In this document: piece after piece, positions 7,206 through 15,305 of the stretch
Layout: the number at the start of each line of letters is the position of its first letter
Numbering within the stretch: the first letter of the stretch is position 1
Position numbers and translations under genes: made by a program
Origin: Candidatus Binataceae bacterium
Lineage (GTDB): Bacteria > Desulfobacterota > Binatia > Binatales > Binataceae
DNA length: 44,802 nt
Reading direction: 5' to 3'
Assembly (NCBI GenBank): GCA_036495685.1
Contig: DASXMJ010000056.1
Coordinates: 1-44,802 of the forward strand
Notes under the pieces: model-generated
What the model was told of the DNA's origin: nothing
Databases searched by the model: none
The model's input: only the letters and a program-made list of their open reading frames with translations

Positions 7206-8060
7206 TCAATGCTGGGTGTTAACGATCGACAGTCCGGATAGTTTGAGGGCGAGCCCGAGCGCATCTGCCAGCGTCGCCTTGGTAGTCACTCCCTGCAGGT
7301 CGATGCCTAGATGAACGATGGTCTGCGCAATTTGCGGTCGAATTCCGCTGATGATGCAATCCGCACCCATCATCCGAATGGCGGTTACGGTCTTGAGCAG
7401 ATGTTGGGCAGTCTGGGTATCTACCGTGGGCACTCCGGTGATGTCGATGATCGCGGTGCCCGAACCGGTCTCGACGATTCGCTGGAGCAGCGTTTCCATG
7501 ACTACCTGCGTGCGCGCGCTGTCCAGCGTGCCGATGATGGGGAGCGCGAGAATTCCTTCCCACAACTTGACCACCGGCGTCGACAGTTCAAGCATTTCCT
7601 GCTGTTGGCGCCCAATAACCTCTTCGCGCGCTTTCTGGAAGGTCTTGACCGTGTGCATTCCGAGCTTGTCGATCAGCTCGGTCGTGCTCCACACTTCGTC
7701 GGCCAGCAGCTGCGCGTCTTTGCCGAGTTCTTTGCGCAGGCGCTCGAAGAGTGGTTTCTTTAAAGAAAAGATAAAGGTGGCCGTCTGGTCCGACGTAAAT
7801 CCCTGCATTGCTCGCGAGCGAGAGACATCCTTCAAAAATTCCAGGATTGGCACCCAAGCCTTGCTTTCAATGCTCTCAATGCCGTCGGCCGAAGCCGCCT
7901 GCAGGAGGCCAAGAAACTCACGCGTCTGGGTTGACAACTCCGACTCGCTGATTCGGAGGTCGCCGTTGAGCCTCTTTGTCAAATCCTTCATCCACTCAGC
8001 CTGAAGGTCTACGGTGTATTTCTTGATAATTGCCGGCGCTTTAGATTTTGCGATTGCCAT
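7206..8060 (-). CDS. rsbR: RsbR-type stressosome sensor, N-terminal RsbRD-like domain plus STAS
   Basis: A 284-residue cytoplasmic protein and first gene of the operon. The N-terminal half (about 10-155) is all-helical and resembles the RsbRD-type sensory domain, not the haem-free globin of classical RsbRA. A linker (155-165) leads to a STAS domain (165-278) that includes IIDITGVPTVDTQTAQHLL. Thr215 in VDT lines up with the RsbT target threonine (T205 in Bacillus RsbR), and the Thr178 region with the second site. An excellent ribosome binding site (GGAGGAGG, 8 bases before the ATG) supports the start. Only one RsbR paralogue is present in the window; many genomes hold several with other sensors. 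Confidence 0.9.
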   Translation of the reverse strand: MAIAKSKAPAIIKKYTVDLQAEWMKDLTKRLNGDLRISESELSTQTREFLGLLQAASADGIESIESKAWVPILEFLKDVSRSRAMQGFTSDQTATFIFSLKKPLFERLRKELGKDAQLLADEVWSTTELIDKLGMHTVKTFQKAREEVIGRQQQEMLELSTPVVKLWEGILALPIIGTLDSARTQVVMETLLQRIVETGSGTAIIDITGVPTVDTQTAQHLLKTVTAIRMMGADCIISGIRPQIAQTIVHLGIDLQGVTTKATLADALGLALKLSGLSIVNTQH

Positions 8061-8500
8061 GATGACTCCTCCTCCGGGTTAGCACCGGCGACCAGGAACA
8101 AACTCAAACGCTGGTTAATTGCGGAAACTCAAGGCCGGGCCGCGGCCTAGCAGCTAGTTGGCACTAACCCGAAGACCACGGGCATGCAGCGGAGCAAGAG
8201 GTCGTCGCGCAGCCACTTGTTTTATTTTGCTGTGCCATCCCTCTCAGCCAGTTCGCCATTTACCAAGCGTGCTCCTCTTCGTTTTCTCCTTATCTCCGCT
8301 CGACGAGAAACCGCGTCCTCAGATCCGCACGACTGCTTGGGTGCAAACGCATCGTAACCCGGTTAGGCAGAGTTTTTCCATTAAAACTTACCGTCTGACG
8401 GGTACGGTGAAGTGCGGCGGCGGTCGTGCTAGGTTCTTGGGCCGTGGCAGTCGACCGGCGATGACGGGGGCGCCCGGTCCGATTCCCAGTAGCGGCGAAA
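8061..8500. other. Divergent intergenic region between stressosome operon and pcnB-like gene
   Basis: This 440-base gap should hold promoters for both directions. I see the strong rsbR ribosome binding site at its left end. An imperfect inverted repeat (ACTTACCGT at 8386-8394 against ACGGTGAAGT at 8404-8413) lies near the right end and could be an operator or a leader hairpin. No protein with family-like features is encoded; the frames across it look random. No convincing -35/-10 pair was found by eye. Confidence 0.45.
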
Positions 8501-9814
8501 TTGGAACCACGCATAATCGAACGCGCTGACCATCCGATCTCGCGCCGCGACATCGATCCCAACGTACTGAGTGTCCTTTATCGCCTGATCAACGCGGGAC
8601 ACCTCGCTTACCTCGTGGGCGGCGGGGTACGCGACCTGATGCTGGGGCGCCGGCCCAAAGATTTCGATGTCGGTACCTCGGCCCATCCTCAGCAGGTTCG
8701 CGATCTCTTCCGCAACTCGCGCCTTATCGGCCGGCGGTTTCGCTTGGTCCACGTATTCTTTGGTCCCCACAATGTCGAGGTCGCGACCTTTCGCCGCCGC
8801 AGCGAAGATCTCGGCGGCCCCGACGATCCTTTGATTCGGGTCGACAACACTTTTGGCACACCGCAAGAGGACGCGTTCCGCCGCGACTTTACGGTCAACG
8901 CGCTGTTTTACGACCCTGCGACTTTCCACGTGATCGATTACCCGGGGGGCGTCGACGATCTTGGCGCCAGGTTGATCCGCACGATCGGAGATCCGGAAAC
9001 CCGCATGCGCGAGGACCCGGTCCGCATGCTGCGCGCGGTGAGATTTGCGGCGAAGCTGGAGTTTGCGATAGAACCCGCCACCCGCGCGGCGATTGAACGG
9101 CACCGCCACGACCTGCTGAAAGCGGCGATGCCACGCCTGGTCGAAGAGACCTATCGCACGCTGGGACAGGCCGCGGCGGGGCGCGCGGCCTGTCTGATGG
9201 AAGAGCTGGGACTGCTTGAGCCGCTGCTGCCGTTTCTCTCGCAGCATCTGAAAGCCTCATCCGGCAGCGGCGCGCAACCATTGATGATTTCTCACATGAT
9301 CGCGCTCGGACATCTCATCGATGAGGGATTTGCGGCCGATCATGCCTTCGTGCTGGGAGCCATGTTCTTCGATTTTATGCGCGCGCGTCGATCACGCGCC
9401 GAGAGCAACGAATTCGACCTGCTCACCGAATTGCGCCTGCGCGGGTTTGCCCGGGGCGATACCGAGCGGATGCGGCTGGTCACAGATGCGTTCGAGCATC
9501 TCGCCGCACCCTCGCGACGGGCCCGACGGCTGATGCACCGACCTTACTTTGCTCACGCGCGACTATTCTTCGAAATGGTGGCCCCCAGCTATGGAATCGA
9601 CATCGGGCCGCTGCAGCGATTTCTCAATGACCCCGGGACGTTCTTCGCCGGGAAGCCCAGCGGCGACGACCGCGCCACCTCAGGACATCGGCGGCGCCGA
9701 CGCCGACGGCGTCACCGCCGATCGCGGCACCCGCAGGGCGGGCTCAGCGCTGCGGCTGGCTCCCCAAGCAAGCAGGCTCCGATATCGACTCCAGACGCGC
9801 CTCGCCGCCAGTGA
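8501..9814 (+). CDS. pcnB: Poly(A) polymerase / tRNA nucleotidyltransferase family (PcnB-like)
   Basis: A 437-residue class II nucleotidyltransferase. It opens with PRII-RADHPISRRDI, typical of PcnB. The active-site helix-strand is LVGGGVRDLMLGRRPKDFDV with metal-binding Asp54 and Asp56. RRDFTVNALFYD (about 126-137) and the RNA-binding arm DPVRMLRAVRFAAKLEF (about 168-184) follow. The C-terminal 50 residues are an arginine/histidine-rich basic tail, common in bacterial poly(A) polymerases and likely to bind RNA. PcnB adds 3' poly(A) tails that promote RNA decay; some relatives repair the CCA end of tRNA, and the two cannot be fully separated by eye. The only start that fits the family is TTG at 8501; the frame is closed by a stop at 8462. 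Confidence 0.87.
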   Translation: MEPRIIERADHPISRRDIDPNVLSVLYRLINAGHLAYLVGGGVRDLMLGRRPKDFDVGTSAHPQQVRDLFRNSRLIGRRFRLVHVFFGPHNVEVATFRRRSEDLGGPDDPLIRVDNTFGTPQEDAFRRDFTVNALFYDPATFHVIDYPGGVDDLGARLIRTIGDPETRMREDPVRMLRAVRFAAKLEFAIEPATRAAIERHRHDLLKAAMPRLVEETYRTLGQAAAGRAACLMEELGLLEPLLPFLSQHLKASSGSGAQPLMISHMIALGHLIDEGFAADHAFVLGAMFFDFMRARRSRAESNEFDLLTELRLRGFARGDTERMRLVTDAFEHLAAPSRRARRLMHRPYFAHARLFFEMVAPSYGIDIGPLQRFLNDPGTFFAGKPSGDDRATSGHRRRRRRRRHRRSRHPQGGLSAAAGSPSKQAPISTPDAPRRQ

Positions 9815-9922
9815 GTTGCCCGGCGCCTTGTCCGGTGATCAGCGATAGACTAGTTTCTGTTGGGCGATCGGCGCACGGCTCAATGGCGCGTGCCAATTCT
9901 TTCGCGAGCGAGGTCACTAGCC

Positions 9923-10849
9923 TTGGCGGTGGACAGTCTGCGTTCCGAGAAAATCTGGATGGATGGCCAGCTGGTTCCCTATGACCAGGCCAACGTCCAC
10001 GTGCTCACCCATAGCCTCCACTATGGGCTTGCCGTATTCGAGGGGATGCGCTGCTACCAGGACGATGACGGGCGGTCGGCGATTTTTCGCGGGCGCGAAC
10101 ATATCCGGCGCCTGCTTGAATCGGCGCATATCGTGGAGATGCCGGTTCCCTACAGCCAGGAAGAGCTCCTTAAGGCGTGCGCCGACGTGGTGCGCACCAA
10201 CAAGCTGGCGGAATGCTACCTGCGGCCGCTGGTGTTCTACGGCGAAGGGGAGATGGGCCTGGCGGCGCGCGGAAACAAGAGCCGGGTCGCAATCGCAGCC
10301 TGGAAATGGGGCGCATACCTTGGATCGGAAGGCTTGACCAAGGGCGTACGTCTCAAAACCTCCTCCTTCGCCCGCTTTCACCACAACTCCATGATGCCCG
10401 CGGCCAAAGCTTCGGGTCACTACGTCAATTCGATTCTCGCCGGCTACGAGGCGCGCCGCGGCGGGTACGACGAGGCGTTGCTGCTCGATACGGAAGGCTA
10501 TGTCGCCGAAGGCAGCGGCGAGAACGTATTCGTGATTCGCGACGGTATCGTACGCACGCCGCCGCTCTCATCGGTTCTGCCCGGAATCACGCGCGATGCG
10601 GTGATCAGGATTCTGCGCGACGGGGGGATCGAGGTACGTGAGGAGCTGTTCGCACGCGATGCCTTCTACATCGCCGATGAAGCATTCATGACCGGCACCG
10701 CGGCCGAAGTAACGCCCGTGGTCGAACTGGATGACCGTAAGATCGCCTCCGGTACGCCAGGGCCGATCACACGCAAGGTCCAGCAGGTCTTTGAGGGTGC
10801 GCTGCACGGTCGTGAGCCGAAATACCGGGGCTGGCTCTATTACATCTAG
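9923..10849 (+). CDS. ilvE: Branched-chain amino acid aminotransferase
   Basis: A 308-residue fold-type IV PLP aminotransferase that makes leucine, isoleucine and valine from their 2-oxo acids and glutamate. Family marks are IWMDGQLVPYDQANVHVLTHSLHYG at the start, the substrate loop HYG-AVFEG-R-Y, the PLP lysine Lys162 in PAAKASGHYVN, and EGYVAEGSGENVF (191-203) binding the cofactor. The open frame extends to TTG 9860, but the extra 21 residues are not family-like; TTG 9923, with GAGG about 9 bases before it, gives the expected length. It sits alone between the PcnB-like gene and a peroxiredoxin. Confidence 0.9.
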   Translation: MAVDSLRSEKIWMDGQLVPYDQANVHVLTHSLHYGLAVFEGMRCYQDDDGRSAIFRGREHIRRLLESAHIVEMPVPYSQEELLKACADVVRTNKLAECYLRPLVFYGEGEMGLAARGNKSRVAIAAWKWGAYLGSEGLTKGVRLKTSSFARFHHNSMMPAAKASGHYVNSILAGYEARRGGYDEALLLDTEGYVAEGSGENVFVIRDGIVRTPPLSSVLPGITRDAVIRILRDGGIEVREELFARDAFYIADEAFMTGTAAEVTPVVELDDRKIASGTPGPITRKVQQVFEGALHGREPKYRGWLYYI

Positions 10850-10912
10850 ACCGCCTATCGGTTTGGGAACCGTCGGGCGATCTCGCGAATTGAAGAGAGC
10901 GGGGAATCGCCT

Positions 10913-11518
10913 ATGAAGATGATCGTCGCAACCATGGTCGTCATCGCGCTGGCTCTGGTTTTCGTAGCGCTGCGTCCGCGCATGGCGCGAGCCGAGCTGC
11001 TGAAAGAGGGACAGGTCGCGCCGCCCTTTTCGACTCAGATGGTGCAGGGCGACCAGGTAACTCCAATTTCCCTGACCGACCTGCACGGGCGCACGGTCAT
11101 TCTTTACTTCTATCCGAAGGACGATACGCCGGGGTGCACCAAGGAGGCGTGCTCGTTTCGCGACGGGTTTGCGCGCTTTCAAGCCGCGGGCCTGGTGGTG
11201 CTGGGCTGCAGCATCGACTCCAGCCAATCCCACAAGGCATTTATCAAGAAGTACAACATCCCTTTCCCGCTCCTGCTCGATCCCGAAAAAACCATCGCGA
11301 CTGAATATGGAGCCGCAAACGGAATTCCGATTCTTGGACTCGACCGGCGCATCACGTACGTGATCAATCAGGACGGGATTATCGAGAAGGTCTACCCGAA
11401 GGTCGATCCCTCGGTGCACTCGACAGAAATCCTGGCCGACCTGAAGATACCGCAGAATCCGGCTCCGGCACCGGCCGCCGCCGCTCCAGCCGAGGAGCCA
11501 TCAAGCGATCAGAACTAG
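10913..11518 (+). CDS. Exported PrxQ/BCP-type peroxiredoxin
   Basis: A 201-residue thiol peroxidase that reduces hydrogen and organic peroxides. Peroxidatic Cys75 and resolving Cys80 lie in DDTPGCTKEACSFRD, the C-x4-C spacing of the PrxQ (bcp) group. The C-terminal region (FPLLLDPEKTIATEYG, TYVINQDGII) is also typical. Unlike the cytoplasmic enzymes it has an N-terminal hydrophobic segment (residues 4-20) ending in RPRMARAE, so it is either secreted after cleavage near residue 27 or anchored in the inner membrane facing the periplasm. The last 25 residues are Ala/Pro-rich and probably disordered. The electron donor is not encoded nearby. Confidence 0.88.
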   Translation: MKMIVATMVVIALALVFVALRPRMARAELLKEGQVAPPFSTQMVQGDQVTPISLTDLHGRTVILYFYPKDDTPGCTKEACSFRDGFARFQAAGLVVLGCSIDSSQSHKAFIKKYNIPFPLLLDPEKTIATEYGAANGIPILGLDRRITYVINQDGIIEKVYPKVDPSVHSTEILADLKIPQNPAPAPAAAAPAEEPSSDQN

Positions 11519-11601
11519 CCTCCTGCATCGCAACAAGGCGAGGGTAAATCTCGGTTCGACCGCAACAGGAAGGATCGACCCCCCGGCGCGGGTCCGCGCC
11601 A

Positions 11602-12312
11602 CTATTCCGGCTGCTGCGATGTGATCGACGGCGAGTAGCCCAGGCTCGCGGCAAGAAAGACCGCGGCCTCCGCCAGAGATTCGGCAGCATGGGTTTCCTG
11701 CGCCAATTTCGTGAGCGACTCGATATGCCTGGTAACGCTGTCGCCCGGGTCGAACAGCGCGTCGATGATCGGGTTGGGGTCGTAACCTGACTCGGCGAGC
11801 GCTTCGCGGGTCGCGCGGCGCCAGAATTCGCGCGGCTCGATTTTCTCGAAATCGACCAATTCGTTCACGCGATCGCGGAACATCGTGATCAGAGGCCGAT
11901 AGCTATCATTAATCGCCAAATACTCGGGGACGCCCTGGCTTTCTAAGAAGTCCGCCACCTTCCCCCGAACCCCGTAAACCCCGGCCGACTGGGGTGCCGG
12001 ATCGAGTTGTACCAGTCGTTCCACCCTACCCACAGAGTCGCGCTCGATGCCGAGCGGATAGAGCCGGCAGGCAAGCGGGCGTCCTAGATGAACACCGCAT
12101 CTGGTGCCGTGCAACGCAGCGCAAGCGCCGTCTGCATTGAAGCGAAGGATCGACCCGCGCCGGATCGTGAAGCGCCGCACCGCCTCGGCGCCGGGGACTC
12201 CCGCCGCCCGCGCGATCATAAACAGGTCGTATGGCGAAAGCGTAATCACCTTGTCGCGGCAGCATTGTCCGCACGCGTTGCACAGATATGAGAATGGGCT
12301 TTGCCGATTCAT
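11602..12312 (-). CDS. YkgJ-type cysteine cluster protein
   Basis: A protein of about 236 residues in the YkgJ family (zinc or iron-sulfur cluster cysteine proteins, function not settled). The cysteine pattern is clear: CNACGQCC near residues 11-18, then C-AALHGTRCGVHLGRPLACRLYPLG near 65-90. It lacks a signal peptide and has a mainly helical C-terminal half with no recognised domain. The frame runs back to 12378, but ATG 12312 with a GAGG ribosome binding site just upstream puts the cysteine cluster near the N-terminus as in relatives. The upstream 22 codons have no family-like content. The gene stands between a peroxiredoxin (convergent) and an anti-sigma factor gene. Confidence 0.82.
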   Translation of the reverse strand: MNRQSPFSYLCNACGQCCRDKVITLSPYDLFMIARAAGVPGAEAVRRFTIRRGSILRFNADGACAALHGTRCGVHLGRPLACRLYPLGIERDSVGRVERLVQLDPAPQSAGVYGVRGKVADFLESQGVPEYLAINDSYRPLITMFRDRVNELVDFEKIEPREFWRRATREALAESGYDPNPIIDALFDPGDSVTRHIESLTKLAQETHAAESLAEAAVFLAASLGYSPSITSQQPE

Positions 12313-12414
12313 CCAACCCTCGGTTTCACCGACAGGCCCGGGCGCGAGTCGGCCGCGCTGCGCAACTGCCCGGTGCACGGATGGCTGTCGTGCTTGCCGC
12401 AGAATTGCAAAAAG

Positions 12415-13293
12415 TCAGCGGGGCATATCGCCTTTCAAATACATAGTCCCGGTCGGCTTTTCCGTGCCGTTGGCGGGCTCAAGCGTAACCGCGGATGCGA
12501 CGATTTCCTCCCCTTTAGGCGGCATGATCAGAGCGACCCTGGCGACGCCCTCGGCCGGTGCCTCGAACAGCCCTGCACGGATCGGTCCGGCCTCGCGACC
12601 AATCCACCACGCTTCGTAAATTTTGTCGGTCGGGGCGGGTGGGAGGCCGGATACCTGCATAAACGCCGTGTGACTGCTCGGACTAAATGCCACCGTCCCA
12701 CTAGCCTTAGGCGCGGCAGCCAATCCCGCCAGATGGACCACGCGTGCATCGGGCGAAAACGCTGCCAGGGTCAGGTTCGAGGTGAGAGACAGTTGCGTCT
12801 TCAGGTCTGCTATCCGGGCGGACGCGATTTCCAGGCCCCGCTGAAGCTCATCTATCCGTGCCCGCAAGGCAGCTACTTCAAAGCTAGCAGTACCACGCGC
12901 CGACTGAAGTCCGCGGTACAGGCTCAGAACGTTGAAGCCGAGCGCGATCAAAGCGAGCGCCGCAATCGCAATCGCCGCGAACGAGACCATGTGGATTCGG
13001 TCCCGCGGACGCATCGCGCGATCCCGGTCCCGCATACCCGCGCGGCTTCCCGGGGACAAGGTCTGGTCTGCGTCGAGCCTGGCTTCGACCAGCTGCCATA
13101 TACGCTCGTTGCTTGCGCCCTCCCGGTCCGCGGTCAGCGCGAGCGCTCCCAAAGCCTCACGAAACGATGCGAGTTCGCGCTCGCATTCAGGGCAGCCCCC
13201 GGCCAGATGCGTCGTTACGGCACGGTCCTCGTCGGACTCGAGCCGGTCGAGCGCCCTCAGCGGCAGCAGGTCTTTGACCTCTTCGTGATTCAT
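12415..13293 (-). CDS. RskA-like membrane anti-sigma factor
   Basis: A 292-residue single-pass membrane protein. The N-terminal cytoplasmic anti-sigma domain has a zinc-binding HxxxxCxxC variant (His29, Cys34, Cys37). One membrane segment lies at about 103-125, then a short coiled coil (about 135-165), and an outside RskA domain at about 185-290 with FMQVSGLPPAPTDKIYEAWWI and LEPANGTEKPTG. Such proteins hold an ECF sigma factor inactive and release it after cleavage or redox change. It starts 5 bases after its cognate sigma gene, so the pair is one operon. The coiled-coil region between membrane and RskA domain could be a dimer or sensor element. Confidence 0.88.
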   Translation of the reverse strand: MNHEEVKDLLPLRALDRLESDEDRAVTTHLAGGCPECERELASFREALGALALTADREGASNERIWQLVEARLDADQTLSPGSRAGMRDRDRAMRPRDRIHMVSFAAIAIAALALIALGFNVLSLYRGLQSARGTASFEVAALRARIDELQRGLEIASARIADLKTQLSLTSNLTLAAFSPDARVVHLAGLAAAPKASGTVAFSPSSHTAFMQVSGLPPAPTDKIYEAWWIGREAGPIRAGLFEAPAEGVARVALIMPPKGEEIVASAVTLEPANGTEKPTGTMYLKGDMPR

Positions 13294-13298
13294 CTTGG

Positions 13299-13859
13299 CT
13301 AGTCGACTCTACCAGCCAGGTTGTCGCGGAGTTTGATCAACGCCGTGCGCATGCGGGTCTTAACCGTCCCGAGCGGTAGCCCGGTCCGTTCCGCAATTTC
13401 TGCTTGCGACAGATCGGAAAAGTATGCGAGTTCGAGCACCTCACGCTCCCCGTCCTTGAGTTCCGCCAATATCCTGGATACCTGCTGCTTTCGTTCCGCG
13501 CTAAAAATCGCCTGCGACGGATCGTCCTCGTGGCCAATCAGGCCGGGGTCCTCGGCAGACCGCTCCCGCGACTTGCGGGAACGCAGGCGATCGATTGCGC
13601 GACTACGCGCCAGCATCATCAGCCACGCTCCCACCGAGCCGCGACTGCGATCGAATCGCGACGCATCCCGCCAGGCCTGCCACAAGACATCTGCGGCGAC
13701 TTCTTCGGCATCGGCTCGGCTGGCCAGGATTCGTTCTGCGACGACCGCGATCGCATTGCCATAGCGCTGGTTGAAGGCGCGCAGAGCTTCCTGCCTACCG
13801 GAAGCCATCGCAGCCACCAACTCCAGGTCGGTCATGCGACTTGCAGTGCCCTCGACCAC
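13299..13859 (-). CDS. ECF RNA polymerase sigma factor (SigK-like group)
   Basis: About 186 residues, with only the two domains of ECF sigma factors. Region 2 covers about residues 28-95 (NAIAVVAERILASRADAEEVAADVLWQAW and WLMMLARSRAIDRLRSRK). Region 4 covers about 128-180 (LAELKDGEREVLELAYFSDLSQAEIAERTGLPLGTVKTRM). The partner RskA-like anti-sigma factor follows after 5 bases. The frame opens at GTG 13859 with a G-rich stretch just upstream; an inner ATG at 13835 is the other possible start. I found no convincing autoregulatory promoter by eye. The target regulon is unknown; the nearby exported peroxiredoxin might be a member, but this is speculation. Confidence 0.88.
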   Translation of the reverse strand: MVEGTASRMTDLELVAAMASGRQEALRAFNQRYGNAIAVVAERILASRADAEEVAADVLWQAWRDASRFDRSRGSVGAWLMMLARSRAIDRLRSRKSRERSAEDPGLIGHEDDPSQAIFSAERKQQVSRILAELKDGEREVLELAYFSDLSQAEIAERTGLPLGTVKTRMRTALIKLRDNLAGRVD

Positions 13860-14087
13860 GACCCCCCCGCGTTATATACGCCCGCACGGTGGCGGCGGAT
13901 TGAAAATTTTACCCCCGGCGCGAGGGCTGCTTGCCCGGCTCAGCGGAAGCACTAGGGAATAAAACCGCATTTCATTGTCGCGGCGCAGACTCGCCAGCCG
14001 CCGCCCTTCCTAGGAGTCTTGGTGACAAGAGATTCCTCGTCTCCGGCCCACAATCAAACGCGCGTCTGAAACGTCTGATCTCCCCCC

Positions 14088-15305
14088 TCAGCCGAACACT
14101 CCCGCCGCGACCAGCGCGGTAATCCGTTCTTCGCCATAGCCCAGGATCTTCTCGAGTACATGCGGATTGTGCTCTCCGAGCGAAGGCCCCGCAGCCTGCA
14201 CACGGGCCGGGGTACGCGAGAGATGCGCGCGCGGTCCTTCGACGATCGTCTTGCCAAGCGTCGAGTGATTTACTTCGACGAAATGCGCGCTGTGGGCCAT
14301 CTGCGGATCGCGCGCAGCCTGCGCGCTGTTCTGCACCTGGTGTGCTGGTACGCCACGCGACTGGAGATGCGCCTCTGCCGCTCCGGCACCCATCCCGATC
14401 GTCCAGGTTGATATTGCAGCGTCTATTTCGGCAGCGTTGTCGCGCCGTCCCTTGGCGGTGGCCAGACGCGGATCGCTCGCCAGGTCTCGGCGGTTTATCA
14501 CCGAACACAGTCCTCGCCATTGGGCGTCGGTTTCGCACACGATCGCGATCCAGCGATCTTCGCCCGCCGCCGGATATACCCCGTGTGGTGCGTACTCGCG
14601 ATCCGAGTTACCCACCCGGCCCTGGATGCGTCCGTTCGCCGTGTAATCGAGAATCGCCGGGGCAAGGAAATGCAGCGAGGCCTCCGCCTGCGACTGGTCG
14701 ATGTATTGACCCTGTCCGGTGCGCCGATGGTGATCGAGTGCGGCCAGAATCGCCATCGCGGTGAAACGTGGTGATACATAATCCGTATACGCGCCGAATG
14801 GACCGGCCGGCGGCCGATCGGGCCATCCGGTGAGGTTGTGAAATCCGGATATCGCGGCGGCCATGTTACCGAAACCCGCGATTCGCGAAAGCGGCCCGCT
14901 CTGGCCCATCAGGCAGGTACTCAGCATGATGATGTCGGGCTTGAGCTTGCGCAGCGATTCGTAGTCAAAGCCCCACGCACGCATCGCCTTGGGCGAAAAC
15001 GACTCGGTCACCACCTGCGCCCATTGCAAAAGATCGTGCACCACTTCGCCTGAGCGCGGGTTCCCCAGATCGAGCGAGATACCGAACTTGCCGGCGTTGC
15101 AGTTGTTAAACAACCCTGACGAGTCCGGGCCCGCGGTGTTGTTGTGAAACGGTTGCAGCGTGCGCGCCGTATCCACCCGGGTGGGAGACTCGATCCTGAT
15201 AACCGTCGCGCCGTAGTCCGCGAGGATGCGCGTCGACGCCGGACCCGCCATCACCCACATGAAGTCGAGGATTCGCACGTCGGCCAGAGGGAGTGTTTCA
15301 GCCAT
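14088..15305 (-). CDS. Type III (CaiB/BaiF) CoA-transferase, second of a pair
   Basis: A 405-residue formyl-CoA-transferase-family enzyme that moves CoA between carboxylic acids. Family marks are LADVRILDFMWVMAGP near the start, ADYGATVIRIE (29-39), and FGAYTDYVSPRFTA, whose Asp175 fits the catalytic aspartate that carries the acyl-anhydride. GVYPAAGEDRWIAI (about 245) and the C-terminal GEHNPHVL block also fit. The ATG at 15305 shares one base with the stop of the upstream CoA-transferase (TGATG), giving tight coupling. The open frame extends 21 codons further up inside that gene, but these are Arg-rich and not family-like. Two such genes side by side often make a heteromeric enzyme. Substrate unknown. 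Confidence 0.88.
   Translation of the reverse strand: MAETLPLADVRILDFMWVMAGPASTRILADYGATVIRIESPTRVDTARTLQPFHNNTAGPDSSGLFNNCNAGKFGISLDLGNPRSGEVVHDLLQWAQVVTESFSPKAMRAWGFDYESLRKLKPDIIMLSTCLMGQSGPLSRIAGFGNMAAAISGFHNLTGWPDRPPAGPFGAYTDYVSPRFTAMAILAALDHHRRTGQGQYIDQSQAEASLHFLAPAILDYTANGRIQGRVGNSDREYAPHGVYPAAGEDRWIAIVCETDAQWRGLCSVINRRDLASDPRLATAKGRRDNAAEIDAAISTWTIGMGAGAAEAHLQSRGVPAHQVQNSAQAARDPQMAHSAHFVEVNHSTLGKTIVEGPRAHLSRTPARVQAAGPSLGEHNPHVLEKILGYGEERITALVAAGVFG

Noticed and set aside
9666-9812. Arg/His-rich tail of the PcnB-like protein as a frameshift artefact
   Set aside because: Basic disordered tails are common in bacterial poly(A) polymerases, and the main domain is intact.
13935-13950. A 16-base motif also found, with one change, at 23092-23107
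   Set aside because: Only two copies in GC-rich intergenic sequence, no shared context; most likely chance.
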